Shown piece by piece: positions 20,932 to 29,264 of a DNA stretch of 64,000 bases. The stretch comes from Prauserella salsuginis (GTDB taxonomy: Bacteria > Actinomycetota > Actinomycetes > Mycobacteriales > Pseudonocardiaceae), in contig NZ_JANBBF010000009.1 in NCBI RefSeq assembly GCF_024648885.1, positions 372,001-436,000 on the forward strand, read 5' to 3'. The notes under the pieces are model-generated. The model was not told the origin of the DNA. It did no database searches and saw only the letters and a program-made list of their open reading frames with translations. Position 1 is the stretch's first letter. Each line of letters starts with the position of its first letter. Position numbers and translations under genes: made by a program.

Positions 20932-20938
20932 GACGACC

Positions 20939-20968
20939 ACGTTAGGCAAGTAGCTACTTGCGTGTCAA
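20939..20968 (-). promoter_or_regulatory. Promoter with palindromic operator in the spacer (ArsR-VOC operon)
   Basis: On the minus strand, TTGACA (20968-20963) and TAACGT (20944-20939) are 18 bp apart. Between them lies the perfect 16-bp palindrome GCAAGTAGCTACTTGC (20946-20961). A repressor bound there would exclude RNA polymerase. This is a clear autoregulation layout. Confidence 0.75.
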
Positions 20969-20993
20969 TCGCTTGCCTGTCCGGGTGAATGGG

Positions 20994-21563
20994 TCAGCCA
21001 GTCCACCCCGCGACGCCGAGCGCCCGGAGTCGCGCGCCGAGCTGCGCGGCCAGCAACTGCGGGTTCTCCGCCGCGAAGCACGCCTCGCCCTGCGGCGTCG
21101 CGACGGCGACGGCGGGTCCGGGCGGCACCTGGATGTTCGGGTTCAGCTGCGGCTGGGCGCCCTGCTGGATGTCGACGAGGCGGATCCCCGTGATCTGCGA
21201 GAGGGGGATCTCTCCGGTGCCCATCGTGATGTGAATCATCCGGGAGGACGCGCGCAGTGACCACCGCAGCGCACGGTCGTCGAACCAGACGCGGCAGTCC
21301 CGAAGCGCGTCGTACGGCTTCATCCGATGTTCGAGCGGCATGGCGGGGGCGGCCGCTGCGACACCGATCGGATCGGGGCCGGCCGCGGCGGGCTGACCGG
21401 TTCCGAGGGGCTGGCCCTCGGGTGGGGGCTGGCCGGATCCGGTCTGGGGTGCCGGGTAGGAGCCGGCACGGGGCGTGCGGGAAGGCCGAGTCATGAGCAC
21501 GGCAAGGACGACCGCGACCGATCCCAGCCCGACGAGCACCCAGATCCAGATGGTCATGGACAC
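20994..21563 (-). CDS. Membrane-anchored protein with PH-like tail (paralog 1)
   Basis: A 189-residue protein with one N-terminal transmembrane helix (residues 4-25), a Pro/Gly/Gln-rich linker (about 26-70) and a C-terminal domain of about 110 residues. That domain contains LEHRMKPYDALRDCRVW, then RWSLRASSRMIHITMGTGEI, PLSQITGIRLVDIQQG, and the closing VAVATPQGEACFAAENPQLL. The all-beta pattern followed by one helix resembles bacterial PH domains. The adjacent gene encodes the same domain. The GTG start follows TAGGGT by seven bases, implying a leaderless mRNA. The function is unknown. Confidence 0.6.
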   Translation of the reverse strand: MSMTIWIWVLVGLGSVAVVLAVLMTRPSRTPRAGSYPAPQTGSGQPPPEGQPLGTGQPAAAGPDPIGVAAAAPAMPLEHRMKPYDALRDCRVWFDDRALRWSLRASSRMIHITMGTGEIPLSQITGIRLVDIQQGAQPQLNPNIQVPPGPAVAVATPQGEACFAAENPQLLAAQLGARLRALGVAGWTG

Positions 21564-21651
21564 GATCGGAACCCTACCGCCGCCCCGGGTACCGGGACCC
21601 GATCAGCGGAGCCGCCCCCGGACCGGTCCTCGCGTCGTGCCGCACGCAGGG

Positions 21652-22497
21652 TCAGCGTGGCCACACTGGCAGCCCCAGGGCGTGCAAGCGGCTCTGGAGC
21701 TGCGCGGCCAGCAGCTGCGGATCCACCGCCGCGAAACACACCTCGCCCTGCGGGGTCGCCACGGCCACAACCGGCCCTGGCAGCACGGGGAAGTTGTTCA
21801 GCCGCGTTCCGGCACCCTTCTCGACCTGGGCGATGCGAACTCCCGTGATGTGGGTGAGCGGGATCTGCCCTGAGCCCATGGTCACCTTGATCATGCTGCG
21901 GGACAACCGCAATTGCCAGCGCAGCGCGTGGCCGTCCATCGACACCCGGCAGTCCCCGAGCGTGCCGTGCGACTTCATTCGATGCTCGATCAGCAGGCCC
22001 GGTGCGGTGGCCGCGAGCGTGACCGGGTCGGGACCCGCAGGTGTGGTCGGCCGTGGCGTCGCTCGGCCGGCCGGCTCGCCGTACAGGGTGCGGTGCGCGT
22101 GACCGGTGGCGACGACAGCGGCGCCGATCGCGAGGGCGGCGAGCCCGACGAACGGCCATGCCCAGGCGTTACGCTGGAAGGTCGCGATCACGGCGGCGAA
22201 GGCGACTCCGCACAGCTGCACCGCGCCGAGCCCTGCAACCTGGGAAACCCAGTGCGTCGTATGCGTTCGAGAGTGTTCGGACAGCACGAACCACAGCAGG
22301 TACGCCGTGATCGGCGCCACCACGAACGCCGAGATTCCGACCGTCCACCACTGCGACAGCACCAGTACGACGATCGTTGTCGCGACCACGACCGCCTGCG
22401 ACACCATCACGGCGGCGGTGAGGGTCGTGCTCGCTCTCGTCCATCGACGTTCGTGCTCGGCCTGCCATTCGGGCCGGACGGAGAAGGGGACGGGCAC
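21652..22497 (-). CDS. Four-helix membrane protein with PH-like tail (paralog 2)
   Basis: A 281-residue protein with about four transmembrane helices (residues about 25-130) followed by the same domain as its neighbour: LIEHRMKSHGTLGDCRVSMD, LRLSRSMIKVTMGSGQI, PLTHITGVRIAQVEKGAG, VAVATPQGEVCFAAVDPQLL. The shared domain is roughly 50% identical, showing tandem duplication with different membrane anchors. The GTG follows TAGGGT by six bases. A long imperfect palindrome around 22521-22560 (inner GTCGGACGTCCGAC) lies upstream. No enzymatic motif is visible; a membrane scaffold or sensor is possible. Confidence 0.6.
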   Translation of the reverse strand: MPVPFSVRPEWQAEHERRWTRASTTLTAAVMVSQAVVVATTIVVLVLSQWWTVGISAFVVAPITAYLLWFVLSEHSRTHTTHWVSQVAGLGAVQLCGVAFAAVIATFQRNAWAWPFVGLAALAIGAAVVATGHAHRTLYGEPAGRATPRPTTPAGPDPVTLAATAPGLLIEHRMKSHGTLGDCRVSMDGHALRWQLRLSRSMIKVTMGSGQIPLTHITGVRIAQVEKGAGTRLNNFPVLPGPVVAVATPQGEVCFAAVDPQLLAAQLQSRLHALGLPVWPR

Positions 22498-22583
22498 GGC
22501 CTGACCCTACCGTCGCCCGGTATCGGGACCGGGTTGTCGGACGTCCGACCCCGGGTCCCGTCATCGCGGTCGGGGCCGCCGGG

Positions 22584-23219
22584 TCAGCTCCCGAACACCT
22601 CGTCCCACGCGGCGGCGACCTGGTGGGCACAGGTTTCCGGTGCGACGCCGCCGACGCCGGTGCCGAGTCCGGGCAGCGCGATCGTCGTGACCGCCTCGCG
22701 CAGCGGCACCGCTCCACCGGCGACCGCGCCGTTCGCGCCGTCCGTTCCGTCGGAACCCTCTGCGGGGTCGGCCGTTCCCTCGGCCCACAGCATGAACACC
22801 GCCTTCGCCGCGAGGTACGGATGCACGGTGTCCGGCGGCAACTGCTCACCGGGTTCGCGCATCGTCGGCGCGCTGATCAGCCACGCCGGAGTCGGTTCCC
22901 CGGTCGGTACGGCGAGCGCTTCACCGACGGGCAGTTCCCCGCCGTGGTAGGCGAGCACCGCGCTGCGTACGCGCTGCTCGATGCCGGGAAACGCCTTGGC
23001 GTACATCGCGTCGATGCCGCCGCGCATCCAGCCGTACGAATTGGCCGGGCTCACTACGGCATGCGCGCCGACGTCCAGCACCGAGCCGTGGTGGACGCTC
23101 ACCGGCCCGGACACCTTGCCGGCCGCCGATTCCCACGCCAGGGCGAGCGGCTCGTCGACTGCGCACAGCACGACCTCCGGTGCGGCCGGACGGCGGTCTG
23201 CACCGGTCACGTCAGCCAC
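22584..23219 (-). CDS. Macro domain protein (ADP-ribose-binding type)
   Basis: A 211-residue protein with a macro-domain pattern: VVSPANSYGWMRGGIDAMYAK matches the VNPAN...GGGVDGAI ligand loop, and TTIALPGLGTGVGG matches the second phosphate loop. An Ala/Gly/Asp insert sits before the second loop. Such domains bind or hydrolyse ADP-ribose derivatives; here the usual Asn is kept (PAN) while part of the glycine loop is altered. The GTG start (VADVTGADRR) is chosen; the frame runs on upstream without a family-like sequence. It is divergent from pheA. Confidence 0.82.
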   Translation of the reverse strand: MADVTGADRRPAAPEVVLCAVDEPLALAWESAAGKVSGPVSVHHGSVLDVGAHAVVSPANSYGWMRGGIDAMYAKAFPGIEQRVRSAVLAYHGGELPVGEALAVPTGEPTPAWLISAPTMREPGEQLPPDTVHPYLAAKAVFMLWAEGTADPAEGSDGTDGANGAVAGGAVPLREAVTTIALPGLGTGVGGVAPETCAHQVAAAWDEVFGS

Positions 23220-23339
23220 ACCATTCCGCGTTATATGGGTGCCTGATTCGGCGGTCACCCGTCCAGGATCGCAAATACTCGCGAGTTGTGTAACGGGCTG
23301 TGGGAGTGAACATTTTCGCGATCGGTAACCTTGTCGGTT

Positions 23340-24251
23340 GTGGTACGCATAGCGTTCTTCGGTCCGGAAGGTACTTTCACCGAGCAGGCGGCGCGGAATC
23401 TCGCCGGCGGTGATCAGCTGTTTCCGGTGGAGACAATCCCAGCAGCTTTCGACGCCGTTCGCAGCGGAGTGGCCGAGGGCGCGTGCGTGCCGGTCGAGAA
23501 TTCCGTCGAAGGCCCGGTCACCGCGACGCTCGACAGCGCCGTCGACGGTGACCCGCTCGTCGCGGTCGCCGAGGCGCTGTTGCCGATCCGGTTCAGCGTC
23601 CTCACCCGCTCCGACGCACCCGACCCGCCCCGCACCGTCGCCAGCCATCCGCACGCGCTCGCGCAGGTCCGCGGCTGGCTGGCCGAGCATCTGCCGAAGG
23701 CCGAACAGCTCGTCGCCTCGTCGACGGCCGGCGCCGCGGTGGGAGTGCTGGAAGGCGAGTACGACGCCGCCGTAGTCGCGCCGGTCGCCGCGGAGCACTA
23801 CCCGTTGCGCGTGCTGGCCACTGACGTCGCCGACCTCGCCGATGCGCGCACCCGGTTCCTGCTGCTGCGCAGGCCGGGACAGCTGCCCGAGCCGACCGGC
23901 GCCGACCGGACGTCGATCGTCGTGGCCGCGGCCAACCGCACGGGGTCGCTCGCCGGGCTGCTCACTGAGCTGGCGATGCGCGGCATCAACCTCACCCGCC
24001 TCGACGCGAGGCCGGTCAAGGGCGACTACGGCACGTACCGGTTCTTCTTCGACTTCGAAGGCCACATCGCCGAGCCGCGTATCGCCGACGCGCTCGCCGC
24101 GCTGCGCAGGCGCTCGACCGAGGTGCGGTTCCTCGGCTCGCACCCGCGCGCCGACGGCGTGGCGGCCACTCTCGAACCCGGTGCGGGTAACGATGACTTC
24201 GCCGCGGCCGACGCCTGGGTGGAGGCCGTCCGGAAGGGAGAGCTCGCGTGA
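23340..24251 (+). CDS. pheA: Prephenate dehydratase
   Basis: The enzyme converts prephenate to phenylpyruvate in phenylalanine synthesis. The 303-residue protein begins VVRIAFFGPEGTFTEQAARNL. The catalytic domain has VPVENSVEGPVTATLD, SSTAGAAVGV and the TRF motif (ARTRFLLL). The C-terminal ACT domain (SIVVAAANRTGSLAGLL...ARPVKGDYGTYRFFFDFEGH) binds phenylalanine for feedback control. The GTG at 23340 lies eight bases after TAACCT, consistent with a leaderless mRNA; the TTG at 23331 is an alternative. It overlaps the phosphatase gene by 4 bp (GTGA), as in M. tuberculosis Rv3838c-Rv3837c. Confidence 0.95.
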   Translation: MVRIAFFGPEGTFTEQAARNLAGGDQLFPVETIPAAFDAVRSGVAEGACVPVENSVEGPVTATLDSAVDGDPLVAVAEALLPIRFSVLTRSDAPDPPRTVASHPHALAQVRGWLAEHLPKAEQLVASSTAGAAVGVLEGEYDAAVVAPVAAEHYPLRVLATDVADLADARTRFLLLRRPGQLPEPTGADRTSIVVAAANRTGSLAGLLTELAMRGINLTRLDARPVKGDYGTYRFFFDFEGHIAEPRIADALAALRRRSTEVRFLGSHPRADGVAATLEPGAGNDDFAAADAWVEAVRKGELA

Positions 24252-24865
24252 GGCTGTATCTGGTGCGGCACGCACAGAGTGAGGCGAACGTCCGCAAGAT
24301 CCTCGACACGGCGTTGCCGGGGCCGCCGTTGACCGAACTGGGCAGGCAACAGGCCCGGGACCTGGCGGAGCGGCTGGGTGGCGAGCCGATCGCGGCGGTG
24401 TACGCCTCCTACGCCACGCGTGCCCGGCAGACGGCCGGCCCGTTGGCCGATGCGCTCTCGATGGAGGTGACGTTGTTGCCCGGCGTGCAGGAGGTCAGCG
24501 TCGGCGATCTCGAGGGACGCGGCGACCAGGAGGCCCTCGAGCTGTACGGGAAGATCGTCGGCCAGTGGCTGGACGGGCGGCTGGACGTGCCGCTGCCCGG
24601 TGGCGAAACCGGCCACGATGTGCGGAAGCGGTACGTCGAGGCGATCGACGGGCTGCGCGACCGGCACTACGGCTCCGGCGAGGCCGTCGTCGTGGTGAGC
24701 CACGGCGGTGCGATCCGGTTCGGCGCGGAATGGCTGGCCGGGAACGTGACCTCGGAGATCGCCGACAACGGCCTGTTGCCCAACACCGCGGTGGTGCGAC
24801 TCGACGCCGACGCGAATGGCGGCTGGCACTGCTCCGAATGGGCGGGTATCAGCGTCGGGAACTGA
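24248..24865 (+). CDS. Histidine phosphatase (phosphoglycerate mutase-like)
   Basis: A 205-residue member of the histidine phosphatase superfamily. The catalytic His lies in LVRHAQSEAN (RHA instead of RHG), with the partner Arg in YATRARQTA, Glu in VQEVSVGDLEG and the second His in VVVVSHGG. The ortholog next to M. tuberculosis pheA is Rv3837c. The substrate is unknown; broad phosphatase activity is likelier than glycolytic mutase activity. The start codon overlaps the pheA stop, so the two are translated together. Confidence 0.9.
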   Translation: MRLYLVRHAQSEANVRKILDTALPGPPLTELGRQQARDLAERLGGEPIAAVYASYATRARQTAGPLADALSMEVTLLPGVQEVSVGDLEGRGDQEALELYGKIVGQWLDGRLDVPLPGGETGHDVRKRYVEAIDGLRDRHYGSGEAVVVVSHGGAIRFGAEWLAGNVTSEIADNGLLPNTAVVRLDADANGGWHCSEWAGISVGN

Positions 24866-25268
24866 TCGACCGCTTCCCGTCGAGTCTTCACCGTGTCGTC
24901 ATCGTTGTCACCGCGTCGTCGCTGTTGTCACGGTGTCGGCGCGGCGGTGCCGAGCGTGTACTGCTGCCGTGTTTCCGTGACGCGAATGGGTGGTGTCGAA
25001 CGGGAAACCGTCGATGCCGGCGTGAGGAAAGTGTTGCCGAACACATTCGGGCGGTTCACCAGAACGGTCCCATGATGTTGTCAGCGTGATGTTGCGCCGA
25101 TGATGTCGGCCGATCACGGTTGTGGTCCCGGCGGGCTCCGTGCGCAGGCGTTTCGAGCATGCCGTGAATTGTTATCCCGCCTTGACCGCGGGCGGGAAAG
25201 TTCTGCGCAACCGAAGAGTGCGTGAAACGTCTTCCGGGTAGCCGACATTCCGGCAAGGGAGGCGCGTG
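24866..25268. other. Gap of 403 bp before the DUF4232 lipoprotein gene
   Basis: No gene is recognised. It contains short imperfect repeats of GTCGTC...GTTGTCAC (24893-24935) and a hairpin CCCGCC/GGGCGGG at 25176-25195. A purine-rich ribosome site GGGAGG lies at its end. Mean GC drops slightly around 25080-25160. Confidence 0.5.
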
Positions 25269-25982
25269 ATGAACAAGATTCGTGAAACCGCTTCGCATAG
25301 GTCGATCGTCGCGGGTGCGGCGATTCTGGCTCTCGTTCTCGCCGGCTGTGGTGGCCCGGCGGACGGTTCCGATTCGCAGGGAGCGGGCCAGCAGGAGGCC
25401 TCATCGACCGCATCCGAGGGGAACGGATCCGGCGATTCCCCGGCAGCCACCGCCGACAAGCCCACCGCAACGGCTGACGCCGACGCCGGTGACGGCTCCG
25501 CGCCGCAACAGGACGCACCCAAGCAGGCCGTGCCCACGCGTGAGCGGGCCGGATCCGGAGACACGTGCCTCGCGGCGGACCTCGAGCTGTCCCTCGGCCG
25601 CGGCGAGGGCACCGCGGGCACCCACTACCGCCCGCTGCGCTTCACCAACGTCTCCGACTCCGCGTGCGTGATCCACGGCTATCCCGGGGTCTCGTACGTC
25701 GCGGGCGACGACGGGCACCAGGTCGGCACGGCCGCGTACCGCACGGGCGGCAAAGGTGCGCCGGTGACGCTGCAGCCGGGCGCCACCGCGCACGCGGACG
25801 TCGGATTCGTGCAGGTCCGCAACTACGACCCGGCCGAGTGCAAGCCGACCCCGGTTCGCGGTCTGCGCGTGTACCCGCCGCACGAGACGAACTCGATGTT
25901 CGTCAAGGCTCCCGGCACCGGGTGCGCCGAGTTCCCCGGCGGCCAGCAGCTCACCGTCGCGACCGTCAAACCCGGCCGCTGA
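25269..25982 (+). CDS. Secreted DUF4232 lipoprotein
   Basis: A 237-residue exported lipoprotein. The signal peptide has a hydrophobic core AAILALVLAGC with lipobox LAGC (about residue 26), followed by a Ser/Thr/Ala/Gly-rich stalk to about residue 95. The DUF4232 domain follows: CLAADLELSLGRGEG, PLRFTNVSDSACVIHGYPGV, then VTLQPGATAHADVGFVQV. Cys residues at the start, middle and end could form disulfides. DUF4232 is common on actinobacterial surfaces and has no known activity. The ATG at 25269 has GGGAGG seven bases upstream; a GTG three bases earlier is possible. Confidence 0.88.
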   Translation: MNKIRETASHRSIVAGAAILALVLAGCGGPADGSDSQGAGQQEASSTASEGNGSGDSPAATADKPTATADADAGDGSAPQQDAPKQAVPTRERAGSGDTCLAADLELSLGRGEGTAGTHYRPLRFTNVSDSACVIHGYPGVSYVAGDDGHQVGTAAYRTGGKGAPVTLQPGATAHADVGFVQVRNYDPAECKPTPVRGLRVYPPHETNSMFVKAPGTGCAEFPGGQQLTVATVKPGR

Positions 25983-26046
25983 TCGCGCAGGACCGACCGT
26001 GTGGGGATCTCGTCACGCTGGGGTCCCCACCGGTACCGGCCGCGGC

Positions 26047-27309
26047 TCAGACCGTGCCGGGGCGTCGGCCCAGCATCAGCACCGCGACGACCGTGACGAC
26101 GCCGAGCGCGATCTGGCAGGCGCCGGAGAACGCGAACGTGGCGCTCGTCGACCCCAGGACGGTCGTCAGCAGACCACCCAGCAGGGCACCGACGGGCAAC
26201 ATGCCCCACACCACGGTCCGCCACACACCGAGCACCCGGCCCAGCAGGTCGGCCGGCACGAGGCGGTGGCGCGTGGTGGCCAGCAGCACGTTGGCGACGA
26301 CCACGGCACCGGCGAACACGCCGAACAGCACCGCGCTCACCACAGGTTGGGCCGAGAAGCCCATCGCCACGAACGCGGCCCCGGCCGTGGCCATCGAACC
26401 GGCGAGCACGTAACGCCCGCGGAACCGGTCGATCAGTCGTGAGGCGACCGCCGCGCCCGCCAGGCCGCCGAGGCCGCCGACGAGGCCGAACACGCCGAAC
26501 GCGGCTTCGGTGAGCGAGAGGTCCTCGAGCGCGTACAGCACGAGCTGGGCCTGCGCGAGCTCCGACGTCAGCGCCAGCCCGCCCGCCGCGACGACGAGCC
26601 GCCACATGATCGGGTTGGCGATCAGCCAGCGCATGCCATCGGCGAGGTCGGAGCGCAGGGTGGCCGCGGGCCGGTCCTCGCCGCCGGCCGCCGACGACCG
26701 CTGTGGCCGGAAACTGCCGGCCAGTGCGAGCAGCAAGGCGGCACCGATGGCGAACGACGCCGACGTCAGCAGGAACGGGAACGCCGCGAACACCGCGAAC
26801 GTGAGACTGCCCAGTGGGCCGCCCGCGAAGGTCTGCCCGACGATCTCGGTGGCCTGCAGCTTGCTGTTGGCGCCGGACAGTCCCCTCTGATCAACCACCG
26901 ATGGGATCAGCACGTTGGCCGCGCTGTCGGCCACGACCTCGGCCACGCCCACGACGAGCGCGCCGAGATAGACGAGCCAGATCGACGCCGAGTCGGTCAG
27001 CACCAGCACGGTCATGCCGGCGATCGCCACAGCCCTCCCGGTGTTGGCCAGCACGATGGCCTTGCGCCGGTCGACCCGGTCCAGCATCGCGCCGGCCAGG
27101 ACCGCGAGCAGCAGCCACGGCAGGAACTGGGCGGCCGACAACCCGGCGATCAACACCGGGTCGCGCGTGACGGTCGCGGCGAGGAGCGGGAAGGCGACCT
27201 TGGCGATACCGTCGCCGAGGTTTGCGGCGAGATTGGCGCCCAGCAGCAGGGATAGTCCGCGGCGGGCGGGGGCGGGGGAAGTCACTGTTGTGGTCGGATC
27301 TTGCGCCAT
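26047..27309 (-). CDS. MFS transporter (DHA3/EntS-like exporter)
   Basis: A 420-residue major facilitator with 12 predicted helices. LLLGANLAANLGDGIAKVAFPLLA at the start, AGAMLDRVDRRKAIVLANTGRA (the MFS loop 2-3 motif) and a repeated loop in the second half (ASRLIDRFRGRYVLAGS) are typical of the DHA3 drug or siderophore exporters. The substrate is unknown. The ATG is the first in frame. Its neighbours are an unrelated lipoprotein gene, convergent at the 3' end, and the metallopeptidase gene upstream, 135 bp away in the same direction. Confidence 0.9.
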   Translation of the reverse strand: MAQDPTTTVTSPAPARRGLSLLLGANLAANLGDGIAKVAFPLLAATVTRDPVLIAGLSAAQFLPWLLLAVLAGAMLDRVDRRKAIVLANTGRAVAIAGMTVLVLTDSASIWLVYLGALVVGVAEVVADSAANVLIPSVVDQRGLSGANSKLQATEIVGQTFAGGPLGSLTFAVFAAFPFLLTSASFAIGAALLLALAGSFRPQRSSAAGGEDRPAATLRSDLADGMRWLIANPIMWRLVVAAGGLALTSELAQAQLVLYALEDLSLTEAAFGVFGLVGGLGGLAGAAVASRLIDRFRGRYVLAGSMATAGAAFVAMGFSAQPVVSAVLFGVFAGAVVVANVLLATTRHRLVPADLLGRVLGVWRTVVWGMLPVGALLGGLLTTVLGSTSATFAFSGACQIALGVVTVVAVLMLGRRPGTV

Positions 27310-27444
27310 CGTGTTAGAGCAGAACGTGCTCGGCCGGTAGCCGCTAGTAATCCTACCCTTTCGGGCGAATGTCTCAGTCGGAAACGCGACTTTCGCAGGG
27401 TGCGTGCCGCATGCGCCGTCGGTGTCCGGACGGGCGGCCTCGGG

Positions 27445-27795
27445 TCAGCCCCAGCCGAGTTCGTGCAGTTTGGCGTCATCGATGCCGAAGTGGTGGGCTA
27501 TCTCGTGCACGACGGTGACCAGCACTTCTTCGACGACGTCCTCCTCGGTGTCGCAGATACTCAGGATCGGCCCGCGGTAGATCGAGATGCGGTCGGGCAG
27601 CACCCCGCCGTAGTCGTGGCCGCGGTCGGGGAGCGCGACCCCGTGATACAGCCCGAGGATGTCGGGCTCGGACTCGTTGTGTTCCTCGACGAGGACGACG
27701 ACGTTGTCCATCGCACTCGCGAACTGTTCGGGAACCTGGTCGAGCGCCGACGCGACGAGCTCCTCGAAGCGCTGCAGCGGCATGTCTACGGCCAC
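27445..27795 (-). CDS. Minimal zinc metallopeptidase family protein (Rv3836-like)
   Basis: A 116-residue protein of the DUF1025/zincin-like family. The motif HEIAHHFGIDD (residues 97-107) gives HExxH plus a downstream acidic ligand. Conserved lead-in segments are FEELVASALDQVPEQF and LGLYHGVALPDRGHDYGG. Such minimal zincins are widespread in actinobacteria, often beside tRNA-synthetase genes; the substrate is unknown. The start (GTG at 27795) is 5 bp after the stop of the Rv3835-like gene, giving an operon in the M. tuberculosis order. Confidence 0.9.
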   Translation of the reverse strand: MAVDMPLQRFEELVASALDQVPEQFASAMDNVVVLVEEHNESEPDILGLYHGVALPDRGHDYGGVLPDRISIYRGPILSICDTEEDVVEEVLVTVVHEIAHHFGIDDAKLHELGWG

Positions 27796-27800
27796 GCCGG

Positions 27801-29009
27801 TCAGCCCCCGTTCCGCTCGCCGCTGACGTCCCCGCCGACGTCGCCCACGTCACCATCGAGCTCGCCGTCGAGGTCACCGCCGGATTCTAGGCCGGAGCCC
27901 GTGTTGCCCCCGCCGTCGTCGGAGCCGTCGGAGCCGTTGCCACCGTTGCCGTCGTTGCCGGAGCCCCGGCCGTTGCCGTTGCCGTTGCCGTTGCCGCCGG
28001 AGTTCTGGTCCGAGCCCTGCGACGTCTTGTCATCGGCACCCGCCGAGGCGCTCGGCTTCGACGCGGCGTCTTTCGCGACGCTGCCGCGGATCGGAGCGAG
28101 CCCGCTCTCGTCGTCCAGCAGCGCCCCGACCTTGCAGTTCACCCGGGTCGAGCCGGCCTGCCAGCTCTCCTTCGTGCGGGTGTCCCACGCGGTGATCAGG
28201 CCCTGTTTGCGCAGGTCGGCGTCGCCGGAGTAGTCGCCGACGAGCTTGTTGCACCGCTTGTCGAGGAACTTGTTCTGGTCTTCCTGCGACGGGAACGAGT
28301 CGAACTCCTCGCCCAGGTCGACGACCGCGACCATCTCGTAGGAGTGCTGCTCGGCGCAGTCGACGGGGTCGCTCGGCGACTTGTCCTCGATGCCGAGGCA
28401 GGTGCCCTTGTCCCACACGTCCGACTGGTCGAGCTCGGCGGCGGGCGCGTCGAGGGTCTGCAGCGATCCGCCCGGTGCGGTGCGCTGGAGGCCGCAGTGC
28501 ATCCGGCGGTCGCCGGAGTCCCACCGGCGCTCGTCGGGTTGCAGCACGCCGAGGCTGAGTTTGCCCTCCGGGTCCAGTTGCCCGTCCAGGTACTCGCGCG
28601 CCTTCTGGCCGCAGCGCTGTTCGGTGAGCGTGCGCCAGGTGTCGGCGTCGGGCTGTTTCGCATCGCGCGGGTACTGGTCGGAGATGTCGATCGAACCGAT
28701 GACCTCGAACAGGTGCGGCTCGTCGCAGCCGACCTTGCGGATGTCGCCCGCGTCGGCGGCCTGCCAGGTCAGACAGGTGCCCGCGGGCGAACTGAACGCC
28801 TGGTAGCGGGCCTTCGCGGCCACTTCGGAGCGCTCCTGCGTGCGCTCCTCCGGCGTCTCGAAGCCCCACCCCAGCAGCCACGACAGGGACATCGCCGCAA
28901 TGGCGCCCACGAACACGCCCGCGACCAGGACACGGGTACGGCGCGCCGTTTTCGTGCGCGCGGGCTTTTCCGGATGGAACCGGCGGGGCTCTTCGGACAT
29001 CCATTCCAT
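27801..29009 (-). CDS. Septum-formation family membrane protein (Rv3835-like)
   Basis: A 402-residue protein with a basic cytoplasmic head, one transmembrane helix (about 26-50), and a long external part. That part has two similar Cys-bearing modules: GTCLTWQAADAGDIRKVGCDEPHLFEVI and GTCLGIEDKSPSDPVDCAEQHSYEMVAVV, typical of the actinobacterial septum-formation (DUF4190-associated) domain. The C-terminus from about residue 320 is Gly/Asn/Asp/Ser-rich low complexity. Orthologs sit next to the minimal zincin gene near serS. An ATG at 29000 is an alternative start. Confidence 0.85.
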   Translation of the reverse strand: MEWMSEEPRRFHPEKPARTKTARRTRVLVAGVFVGAIAAMSLSWLLGWGFETPEERTQERSEVAAKARYQAFSSPAGTCLTWQAADAGDIRKVGCDEPHLFEVIGSIDISDQYPRDAKQPDADTWRTLTEQRCGQKAREYLDGQLDPEGKLSLGVLQPDERRWDSGDRRMHCGLQRTAPGGSLQTLDAPAAELDQSDVWDKGTCLGIEDKSPSDPVDCAEQHSYEMVAVVDLGEEFDSFPSQEDQNKFLDKRCNKLVGDYSGDADLRKQGLITAWDTRTKESWQAGSTRVNCKVGALLDDESGLAPIRGSVAKDAASKPSASAGADDKTSQGSDQNSGGNGNGNGNGRGSGNDGNGGNGSDGSDDGGGNTGSGLESGGDLDGELDGDVGDVGGDVSGERNGG

Positions 29010-29264
29010 GATGCCTGCTCGTGACAGCTGTTGCCCGCGGGTCGCTAGGGTTGGGGCCGACCTCGGACGGGTGATGGCCCGGTCGGCGGACGAGCCGAGT
29101 GGTCGAACGACCTGGACCGGCGAGCCGGGGGAGCGAACGCAGGGTGCGCGAGCGAGGCCGATGACCGGACTCCGGTGGCCGGCCCTGGGGAGAGACCCCG
29201 GTACGGGGCCGGCGGACGGGAACCGGCAGACGAGAACAGGTGCCGACATGTGGAGCCTTCGAGC

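Noticed and set aside
25182..25230. Possible ECF-sigma promoter before the DUF4232 lipoprotein
   Set aside because: GGGAAAG and downstream bases fit no consensus well; too weak to list.
25205..25290. CGTGAAAC words as further parS sites
   Set aside because: Only half-sites; the left arms do not match.
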